DNA of 64,000 nucleotides from Sphingobacteriales bacterium (GTDB taxonomy: Bacteria > Bacteroidota > Bacteroidia > Chitinophagales > Chitinophagaceae), in the NCBI GenBank assembly GCA_004144185.1, contig SEFP01000003.1:186001-250000 (forward strand). Direction: 5' to 3'. The notes below the pieces were generated by a model. That model was not told where the DNA came from, did not search any database, and saw only the letters and a program-made list of their open reading frames with translations. Position numbers and translations under genes: made by a program. Within the stretch, counting starts at the first letter, position 1. Every line of letters begins with the position of its first letter. Positions 16,564-25,674 of this stretch are shown here, piece after piece.

Positions 16564-18764
16564 TAACTTTCTGACGCGTTCGACAGTTTCCGGTACGACT
16601 TGATGAAGAGGGCACCCAGGTTTTTGTGGGGCGGTACGTAATCTTTAAATCGTTTGGCCGGATCGCCTCCTTTTTTAGCAAAAGCTTCGCCCAGTCCGCG
16701 CCACATCGACGGCCACTGGATGTCTTTGCCCGCAAGGATCTGCGTATTGAGCGCCGCAATGATGGGTTCATTCACCGACATGGTTCCGGTTTGCTTCGTG
16801 GAGATAATCTGCGCGTCGGGGGAATGGTCGATCACCGTTCCCAGATTGTGATAGCCTCCACAAGACCCCAGCATCACGATCTTGGTTTCTTTTTGCAGCC
16901 CGTCGAGGGTAACCGGCAGGTGATAGCTGTGACCGCGGTGAATGATCACGGTAGGGTGAATATCTTTTTCGGCCAGGTAGGCGTTGAGTTTTGCCTGTGC
17001 CTGCTCATCTTCCGGCTCGGTGAGTGGATTATTGGCAAAGATCACAATCGGTTTTCCGGAAGTCGAGGCGATGCGCGTCCAGTACTTTTCGGAGGTTACT
17101 TTCCACTTACCATCCCGGAAGGCGGGCAGGAAGTTCTGGTACGAGACTTTGCCGTCTTCATCACCATAGAAATAGACCTGCTGGTACACGATTCCGGAAT
17201 CGTTGGTGAGGGCTGCGTACGGCATATAATTGACCGGCGGGAGACCCAGTTCACCACCTTCTACCCCACCTTTAAACAAAGCACTGAGCAAGCCATAGAC
17301 GATGATTCCCTTGCGGTTGTTGACCGCCTTGTTGCGTTCGTAATTGCTTTCCACTTCGGCCGTCAGCAGTTTGGCTAACGTAAAGTCTTCAAGCGATGAA
17401 TAGGCATCTGCGACATCAACAGCATCTTCCAGATCATCTTCCGGACCTTTCTCCAGCCCGTTCATAAAGCTTTTCATCAGGACTACCTGATTGTCTTTAT
17501 TCATGGTGTTTAGGAACGGGTCGAGCGTGTTATAGTTGGCTGCCAGCCGGATAAACGTCCGGAAACGGTCGTAGTTCACGCCCTGCAACAGCGAGTCGCC
17601 GCTCCGGCCTTTCATACGCTCCATCATGCGATTGAATGCTCCTACATACGAAGAGGTGTACAGTTCGTCCTGACCGTTGACCAGAATGTAGTAGATCTGC
17701 TCCGGGCTAAAGCCGTCGATGCATCTGAAACGGGTGGCATCGGCACTTTCGTGCAGATCGTTCATGGTGCGTACGTACTTGAGGCTTTGCAGTACAAACG
17801 GATCTGAGCCGGGAGCCATCGGAGTTTGTCCGGCAGAGGCAATTCGCAGATCGACCAGGGCTTTGTAATACGCGTCTTCGTTGGCGACGATTTTATCGAT
17901 TTCCCCTACGGTGCGTTTTCCGGAAGCGATATCACGGTAAAACGGCATCACAGACAACGGCTTTTTGCTTTCGCTGCCGATTTTTACGATGGCCTGTACG
18001 GTCGGATCCTGGCAGTTCCGGATGGGGCTGCTCAATTTGTAATTGGTTGAGGAAGCAAAACTGTAGACCTCGTTAGGAATCACCTGTGCAGCCGCAGCGA
18101 TAATATCACAGGCATACGGCTCCTGGGCAAACTCGCCAAGCCGCCGGAACATCACTTTAGGATTCTCAGCCCCTACTTTCCGGAAAATGTAAGCCTTCGC
18201 CTCCGGAGCAGATTCAAGCAGCTCCGCATTAGCGATCGAAGCCATCGTCGCATGCGTTTGCGCCCATTCGGTCAGTTTTCCTTCCTGGCGGGCAATAATC
18301 ATCTCACGCAGGTTGGTCACCTGCCGCCGGTAGGCATACGGATCGATCCGGCTGTCTCGGTTGTAACGCTGCAACAAATTGCGGACAGCGGTGAGGTACC
18401 GGATCTTGGTTTGGTTTTGCAGCTGCATATCACCCGGCACCGGCAGATTTTCAATCATGACCTGCAGGTGATTGATATCAGTCAGCATCGCTTTGGTCAG
18501 CAGCTGCGACACAGCCGTATCCTCGCCGTAGTACACCACCCCATCTACCTGGCCATCGCTTACATCCACCCCCCGCTGTTCGCGGTCAATGTAGTTGTGA
18601 AACAGCTCGCGCTGGCGGGGAATGCGCTCTTTGAGGGAGTCTGCATCATAGATAGACACGACAACCGGGGCCTTCTCTTTCTTTCGACGCTGCGCATGGG
18701 CAGTTTCCGGAAGTGAGCAGGCCAGCAGACTAAATGCCGTGAGGGTAAGAATCGAAATACGCAT
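16563..18764 (-). CDS. Large exported protein with a possible clan CD peptidase-like C-terminus
   Basis: About 733 residues from the ATG at 18764 (a TTG one codon earlier is also open). The N-terminus is a signal peptide with either a lipobox-like LLAC or a signal peptidase I site at AHAQ. Most of the protein is helical and unrecognised. In the last 150 residues, VIIHRGHSYHL (His609/His612) and then IVMLGSCGGY (Cys635) follow the order and spacing of the His and Cys strands of caspase/gingipain/CHAT-type peptidases. This is a motif-level inference only. It is coupled by a one-base overlap to the unknown exported gene 15979-16563. Confidence 0.65.
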   Translation of the reverse strand: MRISILTLTAFSLLACSLPETAHAQRRKKEKAPVVVSIYDADSLKERIPRQRELFHNYIDREQRGVDVSDGQVDGVVYYGEDTAVSQLLTKAMLTDINHLQVMIENLPVPGDMQLQNQTKIRYLTAVRNLLQRYNRDSRIDPYAYRRQVTNLREMIIARQEGKLTEWAQTHATMASIANAELLESAPEAKAYIFRKVGAENPKVMFRRLGEFAQEPYACDIIAAAAQVIPNEVYSFASSTNYKLSSPIRNCQDPTVQAIVKIGSESKKPLSVMPFYRDIASGKRTVGEIDKIVANEDAYYKALVDLRIASAGQTPMAPGSDPFVLQSLKYVRTMNDLHESADATRFRCIDGFSPEQIYYILVNGQDELYTSSYVGAFNRMMERMKGRSGDSLLQGVNYDRFRTFIRLAANYNTLDPFLNTMNKDNQVVLMKSFMNGLEKGPEDDLEDAVDVADAYSSLEDFTLAKLLTAEVESNYERNKAVNNRKGIIVYGLLSALFKGGVEGGELGLPPVNYMPYAALTNDSGIVYQQVYFYGDEDGKVSYQNFLPAFRDGKWKVTSEKYWTRIASTSGKPIVIFANNPLTEPEDEQAQAKLNAYLAEKDIHPTVIIHRGHSYHLPVTLDGLQKETKIVMLGSCGGYHNLGTVIDHSPDAQIISTKQTGTMSVNEPIIAALNTQILAGKDIQWPSMWRGLGEAFAKKGGDPAKRFKDYVPPHKNLGALFIKSYRKLSNASES

Positions 18765-19047
18765 CAAAATATCAAAAACGGTCCGTTACAAAAATACACC
18801 GGTACGTAGGGAGGAGTTGCCAAACGGACGGTAAAAAAGGAGAAGTCAAAACATACGCGAAAATGAATGTGCCATCAAACTCAATCGTTCACAGGTACGT
18901 ATAATTTGAATGGATGGTAAAGTTCAAAAGTCAGTACGATCCTTCCAGCCATGACTGAATTAATTTAAATAGCTAATTATCTTATTTACATAATAAATAT
19001 TACAGGTCTTATGTAGGATCAGTATTTCACGGGTTCCACTTTAAAGA
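18765..19047. other. Intergenic interval before glyA terminator
   Basis: About 280 bases with no coding or RNA gene that I can support. The end nearest 18764 holds a -7-like box for the minus-strand gene. The stretch 18950-19015 is distinctly AT-rich. No TTCCGGAA octamer is present. Confidence 0.5.
18789..18796 (-). promoter_or_regulatory. -7 promoter box for the 733-residue exported protein
   Basis: On the minus strand this reads TATTTTTG, a perfect TAnnTTTG match, 24 bases before the ATG at 18764. A TTTG occurs 24 bases further upstream (18821-18824), slightly beyond the usual spacing. Confidence 0.45.
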
Positions 19048-19080
19048 AAAACGTCCCGACTAAATCAGTCGGGACGTTTT
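19048..19080 (-). terminator. Rho-independent terminator of glyA
   Basis: A perfect 14-bp stem (19048-19061 with 19067-19080) and 5-base loop are followed by T residues on the minus strand, directly after the glyA stop codon. Confidence 0.88.
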
Positions 19081-19084
19081 AAAA

Positions 19085-20392
19085 TCAGGCTTGGGTTTTC
19101 CATTCCGGATACAACGGAAAGGCGTCCATAAACGCATTCACTTCGGTGCGCACCGCAGCAAGGACCGATTCGTCATCAGGCGCCATCAGCACCCGGTCGA
19201 TCCAGTCGCAGATCTTGGACATATCTGCTTCTTTCATCCCACGGGTCGTCACAGCCGGCACGCCAATCCGGATACCAGACGTCACAAACGGCGACTTATC
19301 GTCGTAGGGAACCATGTTTTTATTGAGCGTGATATCGGCTTTCACCAACGTATTCTCCGCTTTCTTTCCGGAAATGCCTTTGTTGCGCAGATCAATCAGA
19401 ATCAAGTGGTTGTCGGTCCCCCCGCTCACAATGTGATAGTCTTTTTCCAAAAACGCCTGGGCCAGCGCCTGTGCATTTTTCTGCACCTGCTGCTGGTAGG
19501 TTTTAAACTCCGGTTGCAAAATTTCGAAAAATGCTACGGCTTTGGCAGCAATTACGTGTTCCAGCGGACCGCCCTGGATACCCGGGAATACCGCCAGGTC
19601 CAGCAGTTGCGCCATCGTACGGAGCTCGCCTTTAGGACCGGTAAGTCCCCACGGATTGTCGAAATCCGTTTTCATCAGGATAATGCCGCCCCGTGGCCCG
19701 CGCAAGGTTTTGTGCGTGGTAGACGTCACAATATGGCAGTGCTCCAATGGGCTGTCGAGCAATCCGGCGGCAATGAGGCCGGCGGGGTGACTCATATCGC
19801 AGAGCAGAATTGCACCGATCTCATCCGCCACTTTCCGGATGCGGGCATAGTCCCAATCGCGGCTGTAGGCCGAGGCTCCACAGATAATAACCTTTGGCTG
19901 GTGTTCCCGCGCCTGCGCTTCGAGCATCTCATAATCGACCCGGCCATCGTCTTTTTTTACGCCGTAAAACACCGGGTTGTACAGCTTTCCGGAAAAATTG
20001 ACCGCCGAGCCATGCGTCAGGTGGCCACCCATACTCAGATCGAGTCCCAAAATGGTATCGCCCGGTTTGAGGCAGGCCAGAAACACGGCTGCATTGGCCT
20101 GGGCTCCACTGTGGGGCTGCACATTAGCATACGCACAGTCAAAAATTTCTTTAACACGGTCGATGGCCAGTTGCTCGCTTTTGTCTACCACTTCGCAGCC
20201 ACCATAGTAGCGCTTGCCCGGATAGCCTTCAGCGTATTTGTTGGTCATTACATTGCCCATGGCTTCCATTACCTGCACAGAGGTAAAATTCTCGGAAGCA
20301 ATCAGCTCAAGGCCACGCTGTTGCCGCTGGTACTCTTCGTCGATCAGATGAAAGAGTTCGGTATCGCGCTTGGAGGGGTGAGTCGTAGTCAT
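19085..20392 (-). CDS. glyA: Serine hydroxymethyltransferase
   Basis: A 435-residue PLP enzyme of normal GlyA length. It interconverts serine plus tetrahydrofolate with glycine plus 5,10-methylene-THF, the main source of one-carbon units. Signatures seen: [10 protein letters not shown] near residue 30, [15 protein letters not shown] near 53, [13 protein letters not shown], the PLP lysine in [15 protein letters not shown], and [11 protein letters not shown]. It is monocistronic, flanked by its own terminator at 19048-19080 and divergent from the M1 peptidase gene at 20554. Confidence 0.95.
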   Translation of the reverse strand: MTTTHPSKRDTELFHLIDEEYQRQQRGLELIASENFTSVQVMEAMGNVMTNKYAEGYPGKRYYGGCEVVDKSEQLAIDRVKEIFDCAYANVQPHSGAQANAAVFLACLKPGDTILGLDLSMGGHLTHGSAVNFSGKLYNPVFYGVKKDDGRVDYEMLEAQAREHQPKVIICGASAYSRDWDYARIRKVADEIGAILLCDMSHPAGLIAAGLLDSPLEHCHIVTSTTHKTLRGPRGGIILMKTDFDNPWGLTGPKGELRTMAQLLDLAVFPGIQGGPLEHVIAAKAVAFFEILQPEFKTYQQQVQKNAQALAQAFLEKDYHIVSGGTDNHLILIDLRNKGISGKKAENTLVKADITLNKNMVPYDDKSPFVTSGIRIGVPAVTTRGMKEADMSKICDWIDRVLMAPDDESVLAAVRTEVNAFMDAFPLYPEWKTQA

Positions 20393-20553
20393 AGCGGAAG
20401 CCGCAAGGTAGCGCCGGAACGGAACATTTTAATGCCTATTCAGCGGGCAACCTGATTTTACAGAAAGGCTGGGCGCCGTCTGGAGATTGACTTTGCAGTA
20501 AAGGCAATTCCGGACGCTTGCAGAAGCGCGGGCAGACACCCCATCTTTGCGCT

Positions 20554-23500
20554 ATGCATTTCCGGAAGAGACTTTTTTTACTGCTGTTAGTACCTGTGGT
20601 GGCGCACAGTCAGATCACCAAACCTTATTTTCAGCAGCGGGTCGATACCAAGTTGCAGGTGAGTCTGAACGATGTAACCCACGTCCTTACAGCTACGACC
20701 GACTATACCTATACCAACAACAGTCCGGATACCCTCCACTCGGTCTTCTTCAATCTGCATCCCAACGCGTACCAAAGCGATCAGGCGGCCTTTAACTACC
20801 AACAGGTCGAAAACGGTAAAACAGCCTTTTATTATAGCAAGGACAACGACAAAGGAGGCTTCCGGACGTTAAGCTTTGGTGAGGCCGGACTGCTGCGCTA
20901 TCGGGACAACGATTCGGTTCACAACATTGATCAGGGCGAACTGCTACTGCAAACCCCAATTCTGCCGGGCGAGACCCGTTTGTTGCACGCCGATTTTACG
21001 GTCAAGATTCCGGCCGTTTTTTCACGCTTCGGCCATACCGGTCAAGCGTATTTTATTACCCAATGGTTTCCGAAGCCGGCGGTATACGACCGCGAAGGCT
21101 GGCACCCGATGCCTTATCTTGATCAGGGCGAGTTTTTCGACGAGATCGGATCGTATGATGTGACAATCACCGTTCCGGAAAATTATGTGGTGATGGCAAC
21201 CGGAAACCTCCAGACTGAACGCGAATCGCAGTGGCTGGATTCGCTGAGCCGAATTCCGCTCAACAATGTCCGGAATCCGCGCGATACGTTTCCGAGGTCG
21301 GCTTCGATGACGAAAACCCTGCGGTTTACGGAAGCTAATATTCACGACTTTGCCTGGTTTGCCGACAAGCGGTTTATCGTGCGCAAAGACAGTTTACAGG
21401 TCGCCGGAAACGATTTTTATACCACTACCTGGACGGCCTTTCTGCCTTCGGATACGGGTTACTGGAAACGCGGCAATCAATACCTGAAAGCGGCTTTAAA
21501 AACCTATAGTGCCAACCTGGGGCCGTATCCGTACCGGACCATCAAAGGCGTTGAAGGCGATATGAAAGCCGGCGGCGGTATGGAATATCCCACTATTACA
21601 GTGATTGACAAAGATGCTTCGTCCAGCCTTAAAACCGTGCTGATTCACGAAGCGGGTCACAACTGGTTTCAGGGCATCTTGGCCAGCAATGAGCGGCGCT
21701 ACCCGTGGCTGGATGAAGGCATGAACTCCTTTTATGAATGGAAGGCTGTGCAGGAATACGATCAGATGCGGCGCGATTCGGCGATTCAAAAGAATATCCG
21801 GGTTTCCAAAAATGATCTGCGCAAATCGAGTGCCGAAACGATGCTGTATTATGAGCTGGCCCGCACCGGCGACGACCAGGCCCTGAATCTGTCATCCGAA
21901 GATTACCGCAATGCCAACTACGGCGGTGATGTCTATTATAAAACGGCGGCGTGGATGCGCTGGCTGGAAGCGTATATGGGTGAAGAACCATTCCGGAAAG
22001 CGACGCAGGCCTATTACGCTGAATGGAAATTCAAGCATCCGCAACCCGAAGATCTGTTTGCCCAGCTCCGGACCCACAGTCCTAAAAACATCGACTGGTT
22101 TCTGAACCATGTTTTCTCTACAACCGAACCGGTCGATTTCTCGTTGCGTACGGCCGGTCGTACGAACGACTCGATCCGGGTCCAGATTAAAAACAGGCTT
22201 TCGTTTGCAGCCCCGGCAGTGGTTTTGGGTCTTAAAAACGACAGTGTAATTGCGCAGGCACAAACAGCTCCGTTCAGCGATCAGACCACGGTGTCCCTCC
22301 CCCGACTCGATTACGATCAGATTCTGCTGTCACCAGCCGTTCCGGATGTCAAAAACAGCAACAATTCGACTGCGCGGGGCATTAAATTAGGCTTTGCAGG
22401 TGGTTTCCGGAATGCGTATAAAGCGCAGACCTGGCTGTCACCGGCAATTGGGTACAATACATACGATGGTGTGCAACTGGGCCTGCTGCTGCAAAATATC
22501 TTCGCCGTGCCGCAATCGCCTTTCCGGTATGCGCTGGCGCCTACCTATGCCTTCCGGAGCAAGTCGCTCACTGGAGCAGCCTCAGCCGGTTACTTCTGGT
22601 TTCCAAAGCGAGGGTTGTTTCAGTCGGTAGGCCTTCAGGCCGATTTCAAAAGCTATCATTATACCGAATCAGGTTTCAACGTTCCGGAATTAATCCAGGC
22701 GCGCTACACCAAACTGACCCCGGAGCTGTCCTTTATTTTCCGGAACGGGAACCCACGCAGTCCGGTAACGAACAGCCTGTCGTTGCGGGCCTATGGCATC
22801 CGGGAAGAAGGATTCAATTATATCCAGTCGCCAGCCGATAGTCTGTACCGGCCTACGATTGCTTCAACGGACCTGTATTATGGACGGGTGCGGTACGAAC
22901 ATAGAAATGAGCGCGCGGTCAACCCATTTAGTTACGGAGCAGAAGTACACGGCAATGGTGATTTTGTAAAGCTGATACTGGAAGGCAATTTGCGCATCAA
23001 TTACCATAAGCAAGGGCAATGGCTGGACCTGCGTGGATTTGCCGGCAAGCTGATTGTTCCATCCGGAACCCTGCTGCCCCGCCGGTATGCATTACAGGCC
23101 AGCTCCACCGGTATCAATGATTATTTGTATGACGGGACGTATTTGGGGCGCTCCGAGCAGGATGGCATTTCCGGACGGCAGTTTGCCATGCGGGAAGGCG
23201 GCCTGAAAATCCCGACGCCCCTGTATGCCAATCCGCTGGGTGTATCCGATGACTGGTTGGTGGCCGCTAATCTATCCACAACCCTTCCCGTGTTACCAAT
23301 CCGGCTGTTTTTTGACGTAGCCACATTCAAGGATGCGGGCCAGCTCAATCCTTCCGGAAGCAAGTTTTTATACGATGGCGGTGTGTCTTTGCATCTACCT
23401 TACGATATCCTGAGCGTGTACTGGCCGTTTATCATGAGTAATGATTACAAAGACTATCTGCAATCCGTACACGGCAAAAGCGGCCTTTCACAAACACTGG

Positions 23501-23571
23501 TGTTTCAATTGAAATTGCAGAATATCAACTGGTTGCGGTTTACCAGCAAAGCCATAAAAGAAGCCATGTAA
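20554..23571 (+). CDS. M1-family metallopeptidase fused to a probable outer-membrane beta-barrel
   Basis: About 1005 residues from the ATG at 20554, which begins a signal peptide (FRKRLFLLLLVPVVAHSQ); an in-frame start 12 codons earlier breaks it. Residues about 30-560 are an M1 aminopeptidase: substrate motif GGGMEYP, zinc site H365-E-A-G-H369 and Glu388 (HExxH-x18-E). Residues about 600-1005 change to alternating aromatic beta strands with Gly/Asn turns, typical of a Bacteroidota outer-membrane barrel. The peptidase is therefore probably tethered at the outer membrane. Family function is removal of N-terminal residues from peptides. Monocistronic; a terminator follows at 23601-23629. Confidence 0.85.
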   Translation: MHFRKRLFLLLLVPVVAHSQITKPYFQQRVDTKLQVSLNDVTHVLTATTDYTYTNNSPDTLHSVFFNLHPNAYQSDQAAFNYQQVENGKTAFYYSKDNDKGGFRTLSFGEAGLLRYRDNDSVHNIDQGELLLQTPILPGETRLLHADFTVKIPAVFSRFGHTGQAYFITQWFPKPAVYDREGWHPMPYLDQGEFFDEIGSYDVTITVPENYVVMATGNLQTERESQWLDSLSRIPLNNVRNPRDTFPRSASMTKTLRFTEANIHDFAWFADKRFIVRKDSLQVAGNDFYTTTWTAFLPSDTGYWKRGNQYLKAALKTYSANLGPYPYRTIKGVEGDMKAGGGMEYPTITVIDKDASSSLKTVLIHEAGHNWFQGILASNERRYPWLDEGMNSFYEWKAVQEYDQMRRDSAIQKNIRVSKNDLRKSSAETMLYYELARTGDDQALNLSSEDYRNANYGGDVYYKTAAWMRWLEAYMGEEPFRKATQAYYAEWKFKHPQPEDLFAQLRTHSPKNIDWFLNHVFSTTEPVDFSLRTAGRTNDSIRVQIKNRLSFAAPAVVLGLKNDSVIAQAQTAPFSDQTTVSLPRLDYDQILLSPAVPDVKNSNNSTARGIKLGFAGGFRNAYKAQTWLSPAIGYNTYDGVQLGLLLQNIFAVPQSPFRYALAPTYAFRSKSLTGAASAGYFWFPKRGLFQSVGLQADFKSYHYTESGFNVPELIQARYTKLTPELSFIFRNGNPRSPVTNSLSLRAYGIREEGFNYIQSPADSLYRPTIASTDLYYGRVRYEHRNERAVNPFSYGAEVHGNGDFVKLILEGNLRINYHKQGQWLDLRGFAGKLIVPSGTLLPRRYALQASSTGINDYLYDGTYLGRSEQDGISGRQFAMREGGLKIPTPLYANPLGVSDDWLVAANLSTTLPVLPIRLFFDVATFKDAGQLNPSGSKFLYDGGVSLHLPYDILSVYWPFIMSNDYKDYLQSVHGKSGLSQTLVFQLKLQNINWLRFTSKAIKEAM

Positions 23572-23600
23572 AAAATAAATTAGAACCAACTATATGCCAG

Positions 23601-23629
23601 AACGGCCGCCTGATGCAGGCGGCCGTTTT
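23601..23629 (+). terminator. Rho-independent terminator of the M1 peptidase gene
   Basis: A perfect 12-bp GC-rich stem (23601-23612 with 23616-23627) with a 3-base loop and trailing T residues, 29 bases after the stop codon. Confidence 0.85.
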
Positions 23630-23702
23630 AGTGGAAGCGGTTTATGAGCTGGTAAAGGGCCGAACCTCAGCTCCTATCGGTCCGGAATCAAAAACGACAC
23701 AG

Positions 23703-23735
23703 AAAAGGCCGCTTCCGGAATGGAAGCGGCCTTTT
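23703..23735 (-). terminator. Terminator of rplS containing TTCCGGAA
   Basis: A perfect 14-bp stem (23703-23716 with 23722-23735) whose tip spans the octamer TTCCGGAA, 20 bases past the rplS stop on the minus strand. It has a T-rich tail in that direction. Confidence 0.82.
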
Positions 23736-23755
23736 GAATCTTGTAGTGCTCAGGA

Positions 23756-24169
23756 TTATGCCTCGGCAGTAGTCGTCGGAGCAGGTGCTGCTTTCGGAGC
23801 GGCAGGGGTTTTTGGAGCCACAGCGCGTTTTTTCTCCTTGATACGGGCGCTCTTACCAAAACGCTCACGCAGGTAGTACAGTTTCGCACGACGTACCCGA
23901 CCGGACTTGTTCAGCTCGACCGACTCGATGTTTGGGCTATACAGCGGGAACAGACGCTCCACACCTACACCATTGGACATCTTGCGAACAGTGAAGGTTT
24001 GAGTCATGCCAGTACCCTGACGCTTGATAACGTCGCCTCTGAAAGCCTGGATACGCTCTTTGGCTCCCTCAATGATGCGGTAGTTAACGGTAACGTTATC
24101 GCCAGCCTTGAAAGAAGTGACTTCTTTCGGGTTGGTCATTTGTTCGTGAACAAAAGCGATGGCGTTCAT
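23756..24169 (-). CDS. rplS: 50S ribosomal protein L19
   Basis: About 137 residues from the ATG at 24169 (MNAIAFVHEQM, the standard Bacteroidota L19 start); an open frame 18 codons upstream is not used. Core L19 features: FKAGDNVTVNYRIIEGAKER, RQGTGMTQTFTVRKMSNGVG and VERLFPLYSP. L19 sits at the 30S-50S interface. After RIKEK there is an Ala/Pro/Lys-rich tail of about 30 residues that E. coli L19 lacks. It is the last gene of rimM-trmD-rplS, 91 bases after trmD, and has its own -7 box (24221-24228), so it may be expressed separately. Confidence 0.95.
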   Translation of the reverse strand: MNAIAFVHEQMTNPKEVTSFKAGDNVTVNYRIIEGAKERIQAFRGDVIKRQGTGMTQTFTVRKMSNGVGVERLFPLYSPNIESVELNKSGRVRRAKLYYLRERFGKSARIKEKKRAVAPKTPAAPKAAPAPTTTAEA

Positions 24170-24220
24170 GGGATGATTTCGATTTGAGCGGGCGAAAGTA
24201 CGCCATTTAGTGCCACCATG

Positions 24221-24228
24221 CAAAAGTA
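24221..24228 (-). promoter_or_regulatory. -7 promoter box upstream of rplS
   Basis: The minus strand reads TACTTTTG, a perfect TAnnTTTG match, 51 bases before the rplS ATG. A weaker copy TACTTTCG lies at 24193-24200. No clear -33 TTG was seen. Confidence 0.45.
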
Positions 24229-24260
24229 ATTGCGCTTTTTAGCCGGATTTCCGAAGAAAT

Positions 24261-24953
24261 TTAGCTCTCGGTCTCATGCTTGTCCCATAAATCAGGACGC
24301 CGCGCCTGGGTGCGGGCAATGCTTTGTTCCATCCGCCATGCATCTACTTTTTTCGGATCGCCGCACAACAGCACTTCCGGAACCTCCAGTTCCCGCCAGG
24401 TAGCCGGACGGGTATATACCGGTGGGGCCAGCATATCATCCTGAAACGAATCGGTAAGCGCAGAGGTTTCGTCGTTGAGAACCCCCGGAATCAACCGGCC
24501 TATGGCATCTACCAACACAGCAGCGGCCAGCTCTCCTCCACTCAATACATAATCGCCAATCGAAATTTCGCGGGTCACATATGTCTGCCGGATGCGCTCG
24601 TCGATGCCTTTGTAATGCCCGCAGATCAGCAACAGGTTTTGCGCCAGCGACAGTTGGTTGGCATCGGCCTGCTCAAAGCGTTTCCCATCGGGGGTCAGGA
24701 AGATAATCTCATCGTAGGTACGCGTCTGTTGCAGCGCATCAATCGCATTGGCCAGCGGCTCGGGCATAATGACCATTCCGGCACCGCCACCAAACTGATA
24801 GTCATCAATCTGAGCATGCTTATTGATTGCCCAGTTACGCAGATTATGAGTTTGCACCTCCAGCAGTCCCCGTTGCTGGGCACGCTTCATAATGGAATGA
24901 CTAAACGGGCTGCTGAGCAGATCCGGAACCGCCGAAAGAATATCAATGTGCAT
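24261..24953 (-). CDS. trmD: tRNA (guanine37-N1)-methyltransferase
   Basis: A 230-residue SPOUT methyltransferase. It methylates G37 next to the anticodon with S-adenosylmethionine, which prevents +1 frameshifting. Hallmarks: MHIDILSAVPDLLSSPFSHS at the start, DYQFGGGAGMVIMPEP, LICGHYKGIDERI and EISIGDYVLSGGELAA (the trefoil-knot SAM site). It sits between rimM (62 bases upstream) and rplS, the usual conserved order. Confidence 0.95.
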   Translation of the reverse strand: MHIDILSAVPDLLSSPFSHSIMKRAQQRGLLEVQTHNLRNWAINKHAQIDDYQFGGGAGMVIMPEPLANAIDALQQTRTYDEIIFLTPDGKRFEQADANQLSLAQNLLLICGHYKGIDERIRQTYVTREISIGDYVLSGGELAAAVLVDAIGRLIPGVLNDETSALTDSFQDDMLAPPVYTRPATWRELEVPEVLLCGDPKKVDAWRMEQSIARTQARRPDLWDKHETES

Positions 24954-25015
24954 AAAAAAGTAAGTACTGCCTGAATGGATTGGATAGCATGAACGCCTGA
25001 TACAGTCGCTGAATC

Positions 25016-25516
25016 CTATAGGTCTACCAGGCCATCCGGAAGCTGCACACGTAAAAAACGGTTGCGGTCATTCGTGTCTTTAATAAAAGCCTCGATCAGC
25101 GGAAACAGCACTTTTTTCGCGCCGGTATCAATCTGCGCCAGCCATTGCGTTCCCGCTTTGTACACATCATCTATTGTACCCAGCGCACCCAGGGTTACAT
25201 CGACTACTTTATAACCGATAAAACGCAGGGGCGATGTGGTATTGGCCATGGATAGCTTCACATTTTCCACATGTACTAACCGGCCAACCAGTTCCTTGGC
25301 CGCAGTCACATCCGCTACATCGTCAAGCCGGAGGATGACTTCGGTGTCGGATTTGCCCCGGATTCCTTCTACGAAAAAAGGAATGAACGAGCCTTTCTTC
25401 AGTTCCAGATGCAGGGGTTCGCCTACCGTCAGCCACTTCATTTCCGGAAGCTCATGCGTCAGGATCACCTCTCCGGTCAGCCCGTGGGCCGCCGCAATTT
25501 TTCCGATACGGATCAA
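25016..25516 (-). CDS. rimM: Ribosome maturation factor RimM
   Basis: A 166-residue protein with the N-terminal RimM barrel (GKIAAAHGLTGEVIL, VEGIRGKSDTEVILRLDDV) and a C-terminal PRC-type barrel ending FLRVQLPDGLVDL. It binds S19 and assists 30S head maturation. The start is a TTG at 25516; the nearest upstream in-frame stop leaves only GTT and ATT as alternatives. It is first in rimM-trmD-rplS. rpsP, often found just ahead of rimM, is absent; dnaX lies there instead. Confidence 0.92.
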   Translation of the reverse strand: MIRIGKIAAAHGLTGEVILTHELPEMKWLTVGEPLHLELKKGSFIPFFVEGIRGKSDTEVILRLDDVADVTAAKELVGRLVHVENVKLSMANTTSPLRFIGYKVVDVTLGALGTIDDVYKAGTQWLAQIDTGAKKVLFPLIEAFIKDTNDRNRFLRVQLPDGLVDL

Positions 25517-25674
25517 AACAACAATTCGTGATTAAAAGCCCAGATAAAACTCAAATTTCAGTTCCTCACCTCCAAAGACCAAATTTCAGGTTTCGGGAAG
25601 CCCTTTACATTCCGGATGCGCACCGCTGCAATTCAGATCAGGATTGGATTGCCTGGCCCCTGACACCCAAAAAA

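Noticed and set aside
18765-19047. tRNA or small RNA gene in the gap before glyA
   Set aside because: No cloverleaf-like arms, GTTC loop or CCA end found by eye; no conserved hairpin apart from the glyA terminator.
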